This document shows positions 45,140-59,320 of a stretch of DNA of 64,000 nucleotides, piece after piece (positions within the stretch are counted from its first letter, which is position 1; each line of letters begins with the position of its first letter). Both the position numbers and the translations under genes were made by a program. The stretch comes from Euborellia annulipes (taxonomy: Eukaryota > Arthropoda > Insecta > Dermaptera > Anisolabididae). The stretch lies in assembly GCA_023213315.1 (NCBI GenBank), contig JAKCPI010002063.1:310001-374000 (forward strand). The letters run 5' to 3'. The notes beneath the pieces are model-generated. The model was given only the letters and a program-made list of their open reading frames with translations, did no database searches and was not told where the DNA came from.

Positions 45140-45470
45140 ATATGACCCCGGACCCCTCCCCAATTTTTGAGTTTTGAATAACTTGGCCCCTGCTGCAATT
45201 TGATAATTTGATGAAAATTGAAATTTACGCTTAGAATAAACAATAATAAAATTATGATGAATTCTAAATGATGCCGCCCCTCCATTCCAAATTTCATTCA
45301 AAGTTATTCAAACTCGAAAATTGGGGGGAGGGGGATCATATTGTGTTCATCAAAATCTTTTATAATTTACTCTGACCTTAAATTCCAAATTTCATCAAAT
45401 TTGCACTAGTGTGGTCTAAGTTACTCAAAACTCAAAAATTGAGGGAGGGGTCCGGGATCATTTTAAGTTC
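45140..45470. repeat. Inverted repeat with CCCCGGACCCCTCCC ends and internal duplication
   Basis: ATGACCCCGGACCCCTCCCC at 45143 is inverted at 45438-45463 (GGGAGGGGTCCGGGATCAT). ATTCCAAATTTCATCAAA-type units occur three times (45285, 45389, 45495). Confidence 0.65.
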
Positions 45471-45599
45471 ATCATCTTGCTACTCTGACCTTAAATTCCA
45501 AATTTCATCAAATAACGACTAGTGCGAGCGAAATTATTCAAAAACAAATAATTTTATTTCAACTGGGAGTATATGACTTGTAAAAGGTTTAATTTACTT

Positions 45600-45750
45600 T
45601 GGTAAATTTTGCATTACAAGAGAGAAAAATTGATTTCAATTGATTTGGCTACCAATCATATTAAATTAATTAATTATTAGTTAATTAATTAATTATTAGT
45701 GATGGGGTCTAAATGGTTTTAGATACCGAAAAAGACCTTAAAGGAAATAT
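45600..45750 (+). mobile_element. SINE fragment
   Basis: Body GATTTCAATTGATTTGGCTA and tail GTGATGGGGTCTAAATGG, ACCGAAAAAGACCTTAAAGG match the SINE family; the tRNA-like head is mostly lost. Confidence 0.7.
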
Positions 45751-45780
45751 AAAATTTAGAAAATGGAAATGCTATTGTGT

Positions 45781-46037
45781 ATATGGACCCTGTTACGCAA
45801 TAGTGCGTCATGCGCCATCTACCGAGTTTTGAGAAAATTAACAATAAAGTTTTTGTTTTCATTGGATTATATATAATTTTTTTTGTCAATTTTGCAAGTA
45901 ACATTAAATATAAATTTTTTTAGGACATATTTCATAAAAAAATACTATTAATTATAGCATTTGAAACAATATTCCGTGCTCAACTCAATTTTTAATTTTT
46001 TGGCGCTTGACACACTAATGCATAACAGGGTCCATAT
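45781..46037. mobile_element. MITE, second copy of the ATATGGACC family
   Basis: It is the inverted counterpart of 1901-2163. Ends ATATGGACCCTGTTACGC and GCATAACAGGGTCCATAT; interior TAATTATAGCATTTGAAAC and TTGTCAATTTTGCAAGTAAC shared. Confidence 0.85.
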
Positions 46038-46149
46038 GTGAAGTGTATGCGAGTAATTTTATAAAAGTGAAAATACAAGTAAAATAAAAGTAAATATAAG
46101 TAATAATATGGAAAACGAGAAAAATACAATAAAAACAGCCCTACGTTAA

Positions 46150-46655
46150 AAAATCTAGTGGGACTGGACGCAGGGCAGATTATTTTTTTTAAACTGTTTA
46201 AAAAGTTCCAAAGGGAACGCCCCGTTTTAAATCAAAATTAACAGCAAACCCCATAGAGATTTAACATTGGCTCTATAGAGAAGGAAGAGCCGGAAAATGA
46301 ATTTGAAAAATCTTAAATACTACATCAGTAAAGTGTACTTCAAACATTCTTCAGGGCAAAATGAGAATATACATTTTAAAGAGAATTTAAAAAATAATTT
46401 ATTTATGAATTTTAATCAAAATCGTTAAAACCGATTTCGAGAAATTAAAAAAACGTGAAAAAATACTTCAGTTAAGTACTAGTACTTTTTGGCCGATTTT
46501 GTTCAAAGTCCTAACTTAAATATAAAATTTCAATCCAGTAGCTCAATTCCTTCATGCTTAAAATCGTTACACATCAAAATCTCGACATCGAATTTTTGAC
46601 ATGATCGCAATACTTTCTTCTATAAGTTACACCTATAGGTAGAAAAAGTAAAAAG
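46150..46655 (-). repeat. R1 subtype copy, minus orientation
   Basis: It contains AATCTAGTGGGACTGGACGC, GATTTAACATTGGCTCTATAG, AAGTACTAGTACTTTTTGG, TTCAATCCAGTAGCTCAATTC and the end GGTAGAAAAAGTAAAAAG. Confidence 0.7.
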
Positions 46656-46659
46656 TATT

Positions 46660-46860
46660 TTTTTAATAACGACTTTCGGTTTTTAGGAAAACCGGTTTTT
46701 CTCAAAACTCGGTAAAAACCGTTTTTTTCCATTACCGGGGCCGGTAATGAACACCCATTAGCCTCCAGCCTAAGGGGAATTGGAAAAATGTCCGCCTTAG
46801 TTCAGGTAACTGGTCGTCGCCGTCCACATACTCTCAAGATGAGAATCCTGAGTGTAAAAA
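46660..46860. repeat. ACCGGTTTT self-complementary patch and a dispersed repeat fragment
   Basis: 46670-46752 repeats CGGTTTTT / AAAAACCG words on both strands (AAAACCGGTTTTTC, GGTAAAAACCG). 46755-46855 resembles the CTGGTCGTCGCCGTCCAC part of the repeat at 10.9 kb. Confidence 0.55.
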
Positions 46861-47339
46861 TTCACTGTCAATATTATTTTAAATATATTTTATATTTAAT
46901 TTAATCACTATTTATAGTTTTTTATGCAAAGTCGAACCCCCGACCTCAGGCTTGGTGTGCTTCTTTTGTTTAGTTCAAAGGGTAGATTGGAGATCTCAGA
47001 TGGGAGAGGGGGGTTGGAGGGGCAGGGGACTGGACCAGCCAGCGAATATAAATTGTTATTAAATTGAATAATTACGCTAATTAACAATGAGTCCGATCGA
47101 GGCTTTTGAACATTAACTTAATTACATATTTCGAAACAATTTTATTTCTCTTTGTCACGTTAAATAAAAAAAAAAAAACTTGTTATTTAAAGAAAACCTT
47201 AAAGAGGTGTATTTTTTTGTAAATCACGAGATAAATTCTTAGCATCATCAATCATATGTTCGTAAAAATTATTTGATCATATAAGAAAAATATGTAGGAA
47301 AAAAATTAAGTTTATAACAATAAAATTGTTAGTATAGAG
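46861..47339. other. Low-copy AT-rich DNA just upstream of the runt-like promoter
   Basis: No repeat family seen elsewhere in the window covers this interval. It includes homeodomain-type cores: GCTAATTAACAATG at 47076-47089 and a TTAACTTAATTA stretch near 47115. As proximal upstream DNA of a developmental regulator it is a plausible place for control elements, but this is inference from position and motif only. Confidence 0.3.
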
Positions 47340-49182
<1,843 letters not shown>

Positions 49183-49192
49183 TACTTTCTCT

Positions 49193-49238
<46 letters not shown>

Positions 49239-50412
49239 AATATGCAGTAATTAGAAAGTATTTTGTTCATGTCAAAAATTAAATGTCGAGATTTTGAGGT
49301 CCCCTGAGTCTAAAAAAGTGGTTTTCGCCAAATGATCTGTTTGTCTGTGTGTCTGTCTGTAATCAAAATCAAGGAAATGAGCCAAGAGGTTGAAATTTTA
49401 TATTTAAGTTAGGCACCCCTGGGACGTGACACGAAGATTTTGAACAAAATCGGCCAAAAATTACTAGTACTGTACTTACTGATGAACTTTTTCAGTTTTT
49501 TTTTTTTAATTCTCAAAATTCTCTCTAACAATTTTGATTAAAATTCATAAATAAATTATTTTATAGATGCTCTTTAAAACGTATATTCTCATTTTGCTCT
49601 GAAAATTGTTTGAAGCCCACATTTATACTCTTGTATTTAATATGAAAATAAAATCCTTGCCAAGGTAACAAAATATAAATATTTTTCTATTATATATTTA
49701 ATTCAAATGTACTGTCGGAACTAGATAGATATATGACAAGCAAGAACATAACTTTCAATTACAGAAGGTAAGAGAAAGTTGTGGGCTGTGCGACCAGTCA
49801 CATCAGATTTTTTACTTTTTTTTTTAATTGTGAAAAGAAGAGTCAAATGAAAAACCTTTCACATGTATTATAGTATCTATGCAGTTAGATATAAAGCATG
49901 AACCGTTCATTGGGTTATTGGGGTTTTTAACTGTTTTACGTGTCTCTTAAAAAAAATATATAGGTAAGAGAAAGTAAAAATGGATCTAGCAAAAAGGTTG
50001 GTCTTTCGGTGCACAAAATATCGGTCGATAATTAAATAAAGAGCATCTAAAAAATAGTTCATTAATGAATTTTAAACAAAATCGTTGGAGCGAATTTTGA
50101 GAAAATCGAAAAAAACTGAAAAACTACATTAGAAAAGTACTAGTACTTGTGGAAGATTTTGTTCAAAAGCTTATTTTCACCCCTTGGGGGGGGGGTGCCT
50201 AACTTAAATATAAAATATCAACCTGCAGCAGCTCTTTTAGTTCCTGTGATATTTTGTTTATAGACACACAGACAGACCATGTTGCGAAAACCACTTTTTT
50301 GGTCTGAGGGGCCTTAAAACGTGTATCGTATTAGATTATTCGTTTATTTTAGTTTTTAACTGTTTTACGAGTCTCTTAAAAAATATATATATAGGCAAGA
50401 GAAAGTAAAAAT
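49183..50412. repeat. R1 copies in both orientations, (TA)n at the left end
   Basis: A plus copy starts TACTTTCTCTTAACTATATA (with (TA)n to 49234) and ends in the hairpin near 49810 (ACAGAAGGTAAGAGAAAGTT). After 49950 come an R1 AT-hairpin end (AGGTAAGAGAAAGTAAAAAT), a minus-orientation body (50040-50330) and another end at 50385-50410. Confidence 0.8.
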
Positions 50413-50439
50413 TGATCTAGCAGGGAGGTGGATGGCTGA

Positions 50440-50950
50440 GTAGATCTTGTAGTAAGGAAGAAAGAAAAGAGCGATTGCAGCTAGGTTTATTTCGTTTATT
50501 AGTCACTTCAAGCCGACGTTTCGGTCAGATATACGACCATCCTCAGGGCTAAAGCGTGAGCGTGTCAACAAAATTCCTCGAAATGTCGAATTGGACAAAA
50601 GTGTAAATTATTTATTGCCATTTAATAAGGACCCACAGGCTATGCGAGTCAAGAGTAGATTCTCAATCTAATCTTGACTCGCATATCATTTTGGGACATA
50701 TACCTACTCGGGGCCTGGGTCGATTTTTTATTATTTTGAAAAATATAATAAGAATTTTCATATTTGAGGGCTTATGCCGACTCAGGGTCGGATAGCTCCC
50801 AGCGCCCATAATACTTAAAATTTTTACTATGTAAGAATGTAAGGTTTTTATTATTTTTCCCTTTTCGGCGCCCCCTAGAAAACCGCACGTGTGCCACCGC
50901 ACGTCGCACACGCCTTAGGTCGTCCCTGTATTGATACATTGAGAAAATAG
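50440..50950. repeat. Half of a GACGTTTCGG palindromic element and further repeats
   Basis: 50470-50570 has GACGTTTCGGTC...GACCATCCTCAG, the minus-strand hammerhead-like core CTGAGGA-T-GGTC...GACC-GAAAC. A hairpin ATGCGAGTCAAGA / TCTTGACTCGCAT lies at 50644-50689. 50868-50930 has GGCGCCCCCTAG and CACGTCGCACACGCC, shared in part with 56690-56740. Confidence 0.55.
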
Positions 50951-51523
50951 TAAAAAGTAAATCAGTAAATTACTAATATTCTTTTAAGAAAAACTTTAGA
51001 AGGCCTATTATTGAAACTTTGATAATATTACCAAATTTGAGTCTCGTACATTTTTGAATTAATATTTTGTTAACATACAATTTTCAATTTCTTTTGCAAC
51101 ATTCACCATCTATTTCATATTAATTAGGTTGGTTAAAATAATGAGACAAAAGCACAAGGGAGGAGTTAACTAACAGGTAAGATTCGAATATCCCCTTGAC
51201 GTCACCTTTAGACCAGCAAGCCTGAATGAGGGTGGAGGGGGTATGAGAGAATTACGAACTGTCAAAATCTGTGATTCTACATCCTCCTGATTCGCCATCG
51301 TGCCTCTTCGTTCTATTGTCAAGTGTCGAGTCAGAAGAGGATTGACTGTCCGAATATATTTTAATCTATTAGGCTCAAATGATCTTGTTGAAGACCCGAC
51401 TGCGAGCCCGGTCCTTTCATCATTGTCTAGTGTGGTTAGTCAAGCCTTATACAGCAATTGTACAGATACATTTGATAGTTATTCGTTATTCAATTATAAG
51501 ATGAGTTAAATGAACCCTGCATT
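50951..51523. other. Low-copy DNA with one short open frame
   Basis: 51160-51300 is GC-balanced (CTTGACGTCACCTTTAGACC). A frame at 51300-51509 (69 codons) shows no known domain. Nothing else recognised. Confidence 0.3.
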
Positions 51524-52145
51524 AGGGAGGGCCGAAAAGACTCATTTTTTTTTTATTTCGAAGTTGTAATAGCGCGGAAAAGTGGCGAATTATATAGACA
51601 GAAAAAAAAAGAAAATAAAATTATCAAAATCGGTTGACATCTTCCGGTCGCGCATAGGCCTAGACCCTAAAGTTTGACAAAATATGAAAAAAAAAATTCC
51701 ATTTTTGCGATTATTTTTTTAATTTTTGAGTTAGATGCTTTCGTAATGTAATAGTTTGTAACGTACATTGTGTTTTAATTTGGTTTAGATCATTTGATAT
51801 CTTTCGATCGAAGATAAGTCCCAAAACTTGCAAAAATAATGAAAAAGTTTCATTTTTACGAATTTTTTTTTTTATATCTTTAATATACTTTTTTCATCGT
51901 AATAATTACAGTATTTTTATTTTTGAACATAAGACCATTGTGTTTTATTATGGTGTGAATTAAAAAATTAAAAAAATAATCACAAAAATGAAGTTTTTTT
52001 CATATTTTGTAAAATTTTAGGGCTTATACGCGACCGGAAGTTGTAAACCGATTTTGATAATTTTTTCCTTTTTTTTTTGTCTATATAATTTCAACTTTTC
52101 TGCGCTATTTTCGAAATAAAAAATTTGAATATTGACCAGGACGGT
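51524..52145. repeat. 0.6-kb palindromic element, copy 1
   Basis: Inverted arms contain ATTTCGAAGTTG, AATTATATAGACA, ATCAAAATCGGTTGACATC and TTCCGGTCGCG. The second half reads the same blocks in reverse (CGCGACCGGAAG, AACCGATTTTGATAATTTT, TTTCGAAATAAA). A second copy is at 59321-59853. Confidence 0.8.
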
Positions 52146-52440
52146 CAGGTGGGTTAAATGAACTCCGATTGGGGTCAAATTTCATTTACGGCTGTTTTAT
52201 AATAATTCCTGGTTGACCGAGCTGGAGCTCGGTTGTTTTTTTTTTTTAAGAAAATTGAAAAAAACTAAAAAAAGTGCATCAATAAACTACTGGTAGTCGA
52301 AGTTTTCTAAAGACGAATAGGGATATGGTATCGAAAAAAAAGTATCGATACTTGTACAGTACTTGATATAGTATCGATATCAGTAAAGTATCAGAAGAAA
52401 AGTATCGATACCAATTAGTTATCGATTATTTCTTAATATT
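52146..52440. repeat. Fragment of the CTCGGTTG family and a GTATCGATAC patch
   Basis: 52205-52310 (ACCGAGCTGGAGCTCGG and a T run) resembles 62618-62730. 52330-52430 repeats AGTATCGATAC words on both strands. Confidence 0.55.
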
Positions 52441-53285
52441 TTTACATTCAACAGTAAAACCAAGAGATGAGGTATAAAATATAAATTCTTTCCATTTTAT
52501 ATTAATTTTATATTTTATAAATTAAGAAAAAAAAGAATCAATAGAAGGATTGATTCTATATTTATTCTATATTTCATAAAAATAATTTAAAATACAAATT
52601 TGATAAAAAAATTAAAGATAAGTTCACTTCTTTTTGTCGCGGACTGTCCCAAGCCAAGCGAGAGAAAATGACACTTGGTTCAACCAACAATCAGAATGTT
52701 TCCCTCTTTGTTATTTCTGTTTAATTAATCAAATCGTGGGTTTACCTGGTGATATCGAGGATGAAAAGAAAGGAGCAGGCATGGAACACTCAGGTGATGT
52801 GTCGGTATCGTGGATTGTTGAGGAAGGAAACATTATTTGATATAAGAATGAATAGATGTAACGGTATCACAAGTTTCAGGCTTACTGAGGCGGCGACGGC
52901 AGCGCTGCCGTCGTCGTCGTCGTCTCACAACCGAACAAAGCCGAACTCTCCCGAAGTGCAAGTGCATGTGTAATTGAAAGAAACCGGTTTGATTGTTGGA
53001 TATATTTTTAATTTCAATAATGAAAATAATATAAAAGAGAAAGATAATTTTTTTTTATTTTTTTATTTTAATAAAAACACTCCTTTGCTATCGCTTACAT
53101 AAAAAAAGTTTAAAGTTATAAATAAAATTAGAAATTTAATACACATTCTAGAGTATTTTACCTATTAACTGATTATATTTTTAAAAAGAAACAAAATTTT
53201 TCTGTTATTATTAGATTTTTTATTATATTTTGTTTTTAATAATTTCTTTTGAGTAGTTTATCTTAATGTCTTCTTTGTCAAACTC
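52441..53285. other. Low-copy intronic DNA with a GC-rich island
   Basis: The island 52620-52990 has CGGCGACGGCAGCGCTGCCG and a (GTC)n-like run at 52907-52924. Frames at 52634-52840 and 52749-52973 overlap in different frames with no recognisable product. The rest is AT-rich. A candidate for intronic control DNA or an unrecognised exon. Confidence 0.25.
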
Positions 53286-53630
53286 GCAACATAAATCAGG
53301 CAAAAAGTACTACGGATGTACTTTTTCAGATTTTTCAAAATTTCCCCAATAATTTTAATTAAAATTCATAATTCAATTATTTTTTTAGATGCTCTTTAAA
53401 ATGTATATTCTCATTTTGCCCTCAAAATTGTCTGAAGCACACTTTAGTCTTGTTCTTCATAGGAAAGATAGGATAAATGGTTGCCATGGTAACAAAATAT
53501 AAATATTTTTCCATGTTTATAAATTTGACATCTTGAATTATAATCCACTGACGGAAACTAAACATTTGTTTATACAAGAAATCTATTGTGCCAAGGATAG
53601 AACACAAATTTCAATCACCGATTAGGTAAA
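53286..53630 (+). repeat. R1 fragment, plus orientation
   Basis: Blocks AATCAGGCAAAAAGTACTAC, TTAGATGCTCTTTAAAATG, ATGGTTGCCATGGTAACAAA and GGATAGAACACAAATTTC match R1. Confidence 0.75.
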
Positions 53631-53635
53631 TTAAA

Positions 53636-53785
53636 ACTAAAAACACAAGGTGATATGTTTCAATATATAATTTATTGGTATAAACACTTGATAAGTATTT
53701 CGACACTTCGATACAAATCGCTATCAAGAGTAAATCCTAGTGAATAATATATTGAAACATATCACCTTGTGCTTTTTGTTTAAAT
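53636..53785. repeat. Small palindrome
   Basis: AAAACACAAGGTGATATG and TTTCAATATATAATTTA are inverted at 53742-53777 (ATATTGAAACATATCACC, TTGTG). The interior has AGTATTTCGACACTTCG, related to the GTTTCGAC motif. Confidence 0.75.
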
Positions 53786-54357
53786 TTACTGAATTTGAGA
53801 GATTTCTTTCCTTTAATAGAGGAGTTTCGGCTATGTCTGCCATGGTATCCATGGTATCTTTCGACTCACGAAATCAGAGGACTTTTGAATCAACCTGTCT
53901 GTTTAGGAAATAAAAAATTTTTTAGTTATCTCTCCTTTCATTTTAGAACCCAACCAAGCTCTACTCTGACCGTATTGAATCGAGTCTGCCAGGCTACTTC
54001 GCCTCACGTGCATTAACACAGACAGAATTCAATTACGCACAAATTAAAAAAGAGCTGTTAAAATTTCACAACTTCATTTGCGGTTGAAAAGTTAAAAAGT
54101 ACTGTCAGATCCCAAATCGTTAGTATCAATTTCAAAAAAGAATTTAACCCAAATTACACTAGATCTACTCATTTGGAAAGATGAGAGATAAAATTAATTA
54201 AATATGATTTAGACATTATGTATATGGCATGTAAATTTTTATAAATTGATTATAATCTGTCACTAACGATTATAGTAAAGACTATTTAGTGCAGAGATTC
54301 CCAACCTTTTTTGATGGGCGGCCCACTTTTTCAGTAAAAAAAACCCCTGAGGCCCAG
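53786..54357. other. Low-copy intronic DNA
   Basis: A frame at 53795-54016 has no recognised product. TATCATTT-like AT-rich DNA follows. No gene seen. Confidence 0.3.
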
Positions 54358-55882
54358 GTATATATATGGGGCATTCCACGCCAACTCGACCACTTCTGAA
54401 CCCGACCATTTTTGATTTGGCTGAAACTTTGTCATCTTTTTGTACCCTATTGAAAACGTGTCTGAGAATTTTTTTCAGATTTTCGAACCAGCCAAAAAAA
54501 AGTTATAGCATTTTCAAAAAACATCGATTTTTTTTTTCAAATAACCGTAAAACTGTCAAAAATTAACTTATCGGGACGATTTTTTTTTTGAAATTTTTGT
54601 CTTTAAATGTACTATTCAGAAATAAATATGACAAAATTTTACAGATTCATCTTGAACGTTTTTTTTGACATTTTCGGAAAAAAACAAAAATTTCGGGATG
54701 AATGACACTTTTTTTTTTTAATTTTTTTTTTTTATAAAAAACTTTGATTTTTACAAATGCTCTGAAAATTTCAGAGTGGGATTATTTCGCGTTCTATTTT
54801 TTTTTTTATTTTTGAAAAAAAAAAATTTTTTTTTCTCCGCTTATTTATCATGATGGTGCTCTAAAATTCTTCCAGGACTGCCCGAGATTCTAGAAAATTG
54901 AAGAAAAATAATAATAATAATAGTTAGAGGTGATGAAAATCGAGAAAATTCCATTTATCCTGAAAAAGATAGAAATTAGTTGTGTATTCAACTACTGAAG
55001 AATTTGAAGCGTCAAGTAAAAGCTTAGAAACATGGGCGTAACTAGGGGGGTGCCGGGGGGCCTGGCCCTCGCCAGAAAGCTTCTTGCCCCAAGAAAAATT
55101 AAAGGGGGGCCATGGGACCAGCCATCCTCCGGAGGCCCTGAAAAGCCCCATATTTTCTCAATTTTTCTTGGGGCAAGAAGCTTTCTGGGAGGGCCAGGCC
55201 CCCCGGCACCCCCTAGTTACGCCCATGTTTCTAAGCTTTTACTTGACGCTTCAAATTCTTCAGTAGTTGAATACACAACTAATTTCTATCTTTTTCAGGA
55301 TAAATGGAATTTTCTCGATTTTCATCACCTCTAACTATTATTATTATTATTTTTCTTCAATTTTCTAGAATCTCGGGCAGTCCTGGAAGAATTTAAGAGC
55401 ACCATCATGATAAATAAGCGGAGAAAAAAGAAAATTTTTTTTTCAAAAATAAAAAAATAGAACGCGAAATATCCCACTCTGAAATTTTCAGAGCATTTGT
55501 AAAAAAAATCAAAGTTTTTTATAAAAAAAAAAAATTAAAAAAAAAGTGTCATTCATCCCGAAATTTTGTTTTTTTCCGAAATGTCAAAAAAAACGTTCAA
55601 GATGAATCTGTAAAATTTTGTCATATTTATTTCTGAATAGTACATTTAAAGACAAAAATTTCAAAAAAAAATCGTCCCGATAAGTTAATTTTTGACAGTT
55701 TACGGTTATTTGAAAAAAAAAATCGATGTTTTTTGAAAATGCTATAACTTTTTTTGGCTGGTTCGAAAAATCTGAAAAATTCTCAGACACGTTTTCAATA
55801 GGGTACAAAAAGATGACAAAGTTTCAGCCAAATCAAAATGGTCGGGTTCAGAAGTGGTCGAGTTGGGTGGAATCCCCATATA
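54358..55882. repeat. 1.5-kb palindromic element, copy 2
   Basis: It matches the element at 27124-28652 throughout: ATATGGGGCATTCCACGCC ends, ACTTTGTCATCTTTTTGTAC and CATCATGATAAATAAGCGG in the arms, and a central GGGCGTAACTAGGGGG inverted segment (55034-55228). The arms meet near 55118. Confidence 0.9.
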
Positions 55883-55896
55883 TAAACCTATATATT

Positions 55897-56290
55897 AGGA
55901 ACCGACCGAATATTCGGTTTCGGTTACGGTTTCGGCCAGTTTCGGCCAAAAATCATGGTTTCGGCCTTAGTTTCGGTTTCGGCCAAAAAGTGGCCGAACC
56001 TTTCGGCCGGCCGAAACCAGAGTCTGAAAAAAATGGGATGAGACTCGCATGCAAAAAAAAAAAAAAGGTCAAATAATTTGCACTTGAGGGAGAAAAAAAA
56101 TTTTAGTCTCCCTAAAAAAAAGGCAAAATGATTTTTCACGGGAGGGAAAAAAAAAATTCAAAAAAAAAAGGTAAAATGAAAAAAAAATTTTTATAGGAAA
56201 TACAAGTTTCGGTTTCGGCCGAAACTAAGGTTGAAGCCGAATATTCGGTTTCGGTTTCGGCTGAAAATCTTGTTTCGGTCGGACCCTACT
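55897..56290. repeat. GGTTTCGGCC self-complementary patches
   Basis: Words GGTTTCGG and CCGAAACC recur about 20 times in 55905-56020 and 56205-56285, flanking an A-rich part. They read on both strands (CGGCCGGCCGAAACC). Purpose unknown. Confidence 0.7.
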
Positions 56291-57809
56291 ATATATAGGC
56301 TTATATAATTTTTATTTTCCCTTAGACGTCAGCGGCCCAGTTCCAATAACCGCTTATTTAGTGTTATTATGGTACTTTTTAATTATACGCCACATTTGTA
56401 TTAATTATTTAATAAAATATATTATTAAAAATTATTATTATTAAAAAAAATATAAACAACGTTTCGACTGCTTAATCTGCAGTCGTTTTCAAGTACTGTG
56501 CACTTGCTCCGACTCAAGTGAACCCTATTTAGTGATTTGTGTCTACTTTTCAAAATAGATTTAAATATTACCATTAAAAAACAAAATAAATTTAAAATTT
56601 GATATATTATATTTTTCACAAATTTTAATTGCTCATAATGTATCTTTTAACTCTTGACTCAAGATGCATAATCAGGACCGGCCTGAGAGCAAAATGCTGC
56701 GTGTGCAAGGATGAACTTTGGCGCCCCTTACAATGAGAGTTCTTAAGTAAAACATATTGTACCTGATTTTTGTACGATTTGTGGCTCACTTATCTACAAC
56801 TATCAACTGTTCATTTGGCAAAACAACAAAGAGAAGTGATTGAAGCGTATATTTATTATTCTCTCAAGCAACATTTTATTTGTTAAACAAAAGTTATACA
56901 AATTTAATTTCCTTTGAAAAGTCCTTATTAATTAAATTTTTAATGGTAGCCTGATCTCTACATTAAAAAAATGCATGAAACCGATTTATCTATCATTTAT
57001 TAATTAGATTAAATTTTATATAATGCATATAAATTAGAATAGGAAATTCTTTTATTTTGAAATTTTAAATTATTATCCCATTTTATGCTCAATAATATTT
57101 AATATATGATAAATAATCCTAAAGTAAAGTGAATTAATAAATAATCTAAGTTTGATAGAGTTACTAGAATTGTAGGGGAATGCGCAATTCAGGATATCTT
57201 TTATTATTGTAAAAATGATATTATCACTCAAAATTGACGCTATGTGTTTCAAATTAATCAAATAATTTGAAACACATAACCTTGAGTTTATTTGTATCAG
57301 TCAATTTTGAGTGATTTTGTTCCTTTTCACTATGATAATGTTTCAACAAGAGCCTACGGTAAGTTTAAATGACTGCAGAATAAGGCAGTCGAAACATTGT
57401 ATTATACAATATTTATATTTTTAATAAATAATTAATACAAAATGTGGTCTGTAATTGAAAATTCCCATAATAATAGGCCTAATAATAGAAACCACAAAAG
57501 CTTTAATAAACACATTCGTGATGGTCTATATTCTTTATTAATTCTCCTTAAGTATTATTGCTGAAGTTGGTTTATTTATGAAAGAAAAACGCAAAATTTT
57601 CAGCAAGTTTTTTATTAGTTTTCAAATAATTAATAATTGCTGAACGTATATGATGGTCTCTTCCAAGCGTTTTAATTGTAAAGGGCATACGTGGTGAAGG
57701 AGGTGAAACCCACTGAAGGAGTGCCAATAGGCCTCCGAAATATTTGGAAATATTACCTTGAAAACTAATAAATTATAATAAAATAGGTTTTATTGTATTT
57801 TTTAATCTC
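56291..57809. other. AT-rich intronic DNA with two opposed GTTTCGAC repeat copies
   Basis: A forward copy lies at 56365-56530 (ACGTTTCGACTGCTTAATC). An inverted copy is at 57360-57475 (GACTGCAGAATAAGGCAGTC, GAAACATTG). They flank about 830 bp, including a short hairpin TTTCAAATTAATCAAATAATTTGAAA at 57247-57272 (read in two parts). No gene seen. Confidence 0.5.
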
Positions 57810-58063
57810 ATTCAAAAACATCGGAGATGCAAAAAGGGCTCCTCGCATTATTTTTGCCCAGAGTCGAGGTGAAATCAAAAAATGCGCCTCGCTTTTCTGA
57901 TTTATATAAAAGCGAGGAAATATTTTCACTTAAATAAAACCCCTACAGAATTTTATTTGTTTCATATATCATCGCTTTTATATAAATCAGAAAAGCGAGG
58001 CGCATTTTTTTTATTTCACCTCGACGCTGGGCAAAAATAATGCATCTCAGATGTTTTTTGGAT
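57810..58063. repeat. Palindrome with GAGGCGCATTTTTT arms
   Basis: Arms at 57810-57916 and 57971-58063 share AATGCGCCTCGCTTTTCTG and ATTATTTTTGCCCAG in inverted order. Confidence 0.8.
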
Positions 58064-58239
58064 GATATTTCAATTCTTTTTGAAATATTACATTTAAATA
58101 TTAATTTGATTAAATTTTATAAAATTTTAAGGTTTTTATTTTTGTTATTTTGGTAGGATGTAAATATATCGTTTGGTATCCATTCCAAACAATAAAAATA
58201 GGATTTTATAAAATTTAAGGGTTTTTATTTTTGTTATGT
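58064..58239. other. AT-rich DNA with a short direct repeat
   Basis: TTTTATAAAATTTTAAGG...TTTTTGTTATTTTGGTA at 58114-58156 recurs at 58203-58244. Confidence 0.45.
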
Positions 58240-58435
58240 TGGTACAATGAGACCCCTTAGCACAGAGATAAAGATCTCTCCGTTTTGTTTTAGCGATCAC
58301 CGATTCTCTTCATGTCCCGAATCATGAAATATTTCTAAATCACCAAATAATAAAAAAAAAAAAAAAAAAAAAAAATATGCCGGGTTCCAAATGTCTTCAG
58401 ATGTCGAAAAGAGACCTTAACCTGATTTCCACTTT
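58240..58435 (+). mobile_element. SINE, diverged
   Basis: The tail CCGGGTTCCAAATGTCTTC, GATGTCGAAAAGAGACCTTA matches the SINE family. The head is degenerate and an A run (58344-58375) interrupts it. Confidence 0.55.
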
Positions 58436-59320
58436 GTTTAAAAATCGATAACTGAATTTTGAATTTTTTTTTTTCATCAAACAATATTTTAATTAGACCT
58501 AATTAGTAAAAAAAACTATCTCTATAAATTGGAAATTCACAGGGATTTTAGCTAATGAACTGTCCAATTGTTATGAAACTTTATTTTTCAAAAAAAAAAA
58601 AAGATTTATATTTTAATCTTATTCTGCATCTGGAATTTGCATTCACTTGCCAAGCCACGTACTTTAATACTTTTCTTCGGGGTTGTTTGTTCATATTATT
58701 TTTTGGTTATGCTGTGCTTAATGCGTGCATGCCACATCCTCGGTGTTGCCGGTTGTTGTAATCAATAGAAATGGCAAATGTCGTCCGTCATTGGTTTGTA
58801 TACCCATACAACTTAAACTCTACAACAGCCGAGGGCATCATGAACACATGTGCATCATGTCCGTCGATTGCCATCTCCCTTTACACTCTTCTCATCAAAA
58901 CGAAGTAAAAAAAAAAAAAAATACTCCTATTTGCGGTGCAAAATGGAACATATTTTTTTATTATTAAAATTACTAAAACAATAATCCATTTATATATTCA
59001 TTTTTAAATACAGTTTGCACGCTTTTTTTAGGTTTTATAAATGAGTTTCCTCTTTCCACTTAGTTTTCTAAAATCTAGTAAGAAACTTAGAAAAGGTTTT
59101 GCTTCTAATATTTTTTTATGACACTTTCACTTGTTTCCAGGCTCTTCTTTTTGGGGAACTTGTGCAGCTGTTTGAAGGGTTCTATTTCCCAGAAGTAGCC
59201 TCTTTCAATCTGTACATTAGTTTGAGATTATAGCCAAAAATAAATTCCTTCTAGAGACCGCTGTCTTTAACAATTTTCTAAATCATCAAACAAATTTCAC
59301 TTTCCCCATCATTATATACT
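58436..59320. other. Low-copy intronic island
   Basis: 58620-58910 is GC-balanced and shares no repeat with the window (GCGTGCATGCCACATCC, CAGCCGAGGGCATCATG). No protein family recognised. A possible intronic regulatory region. Confidence 0.25.

Noticed and set aside
51300..51509. 69-codon frame as a possible second Runt exon or nested gene
   Set aside because: It contains none of the conserved residues of the second half of the Runt domain and no recognisable domain of another family.
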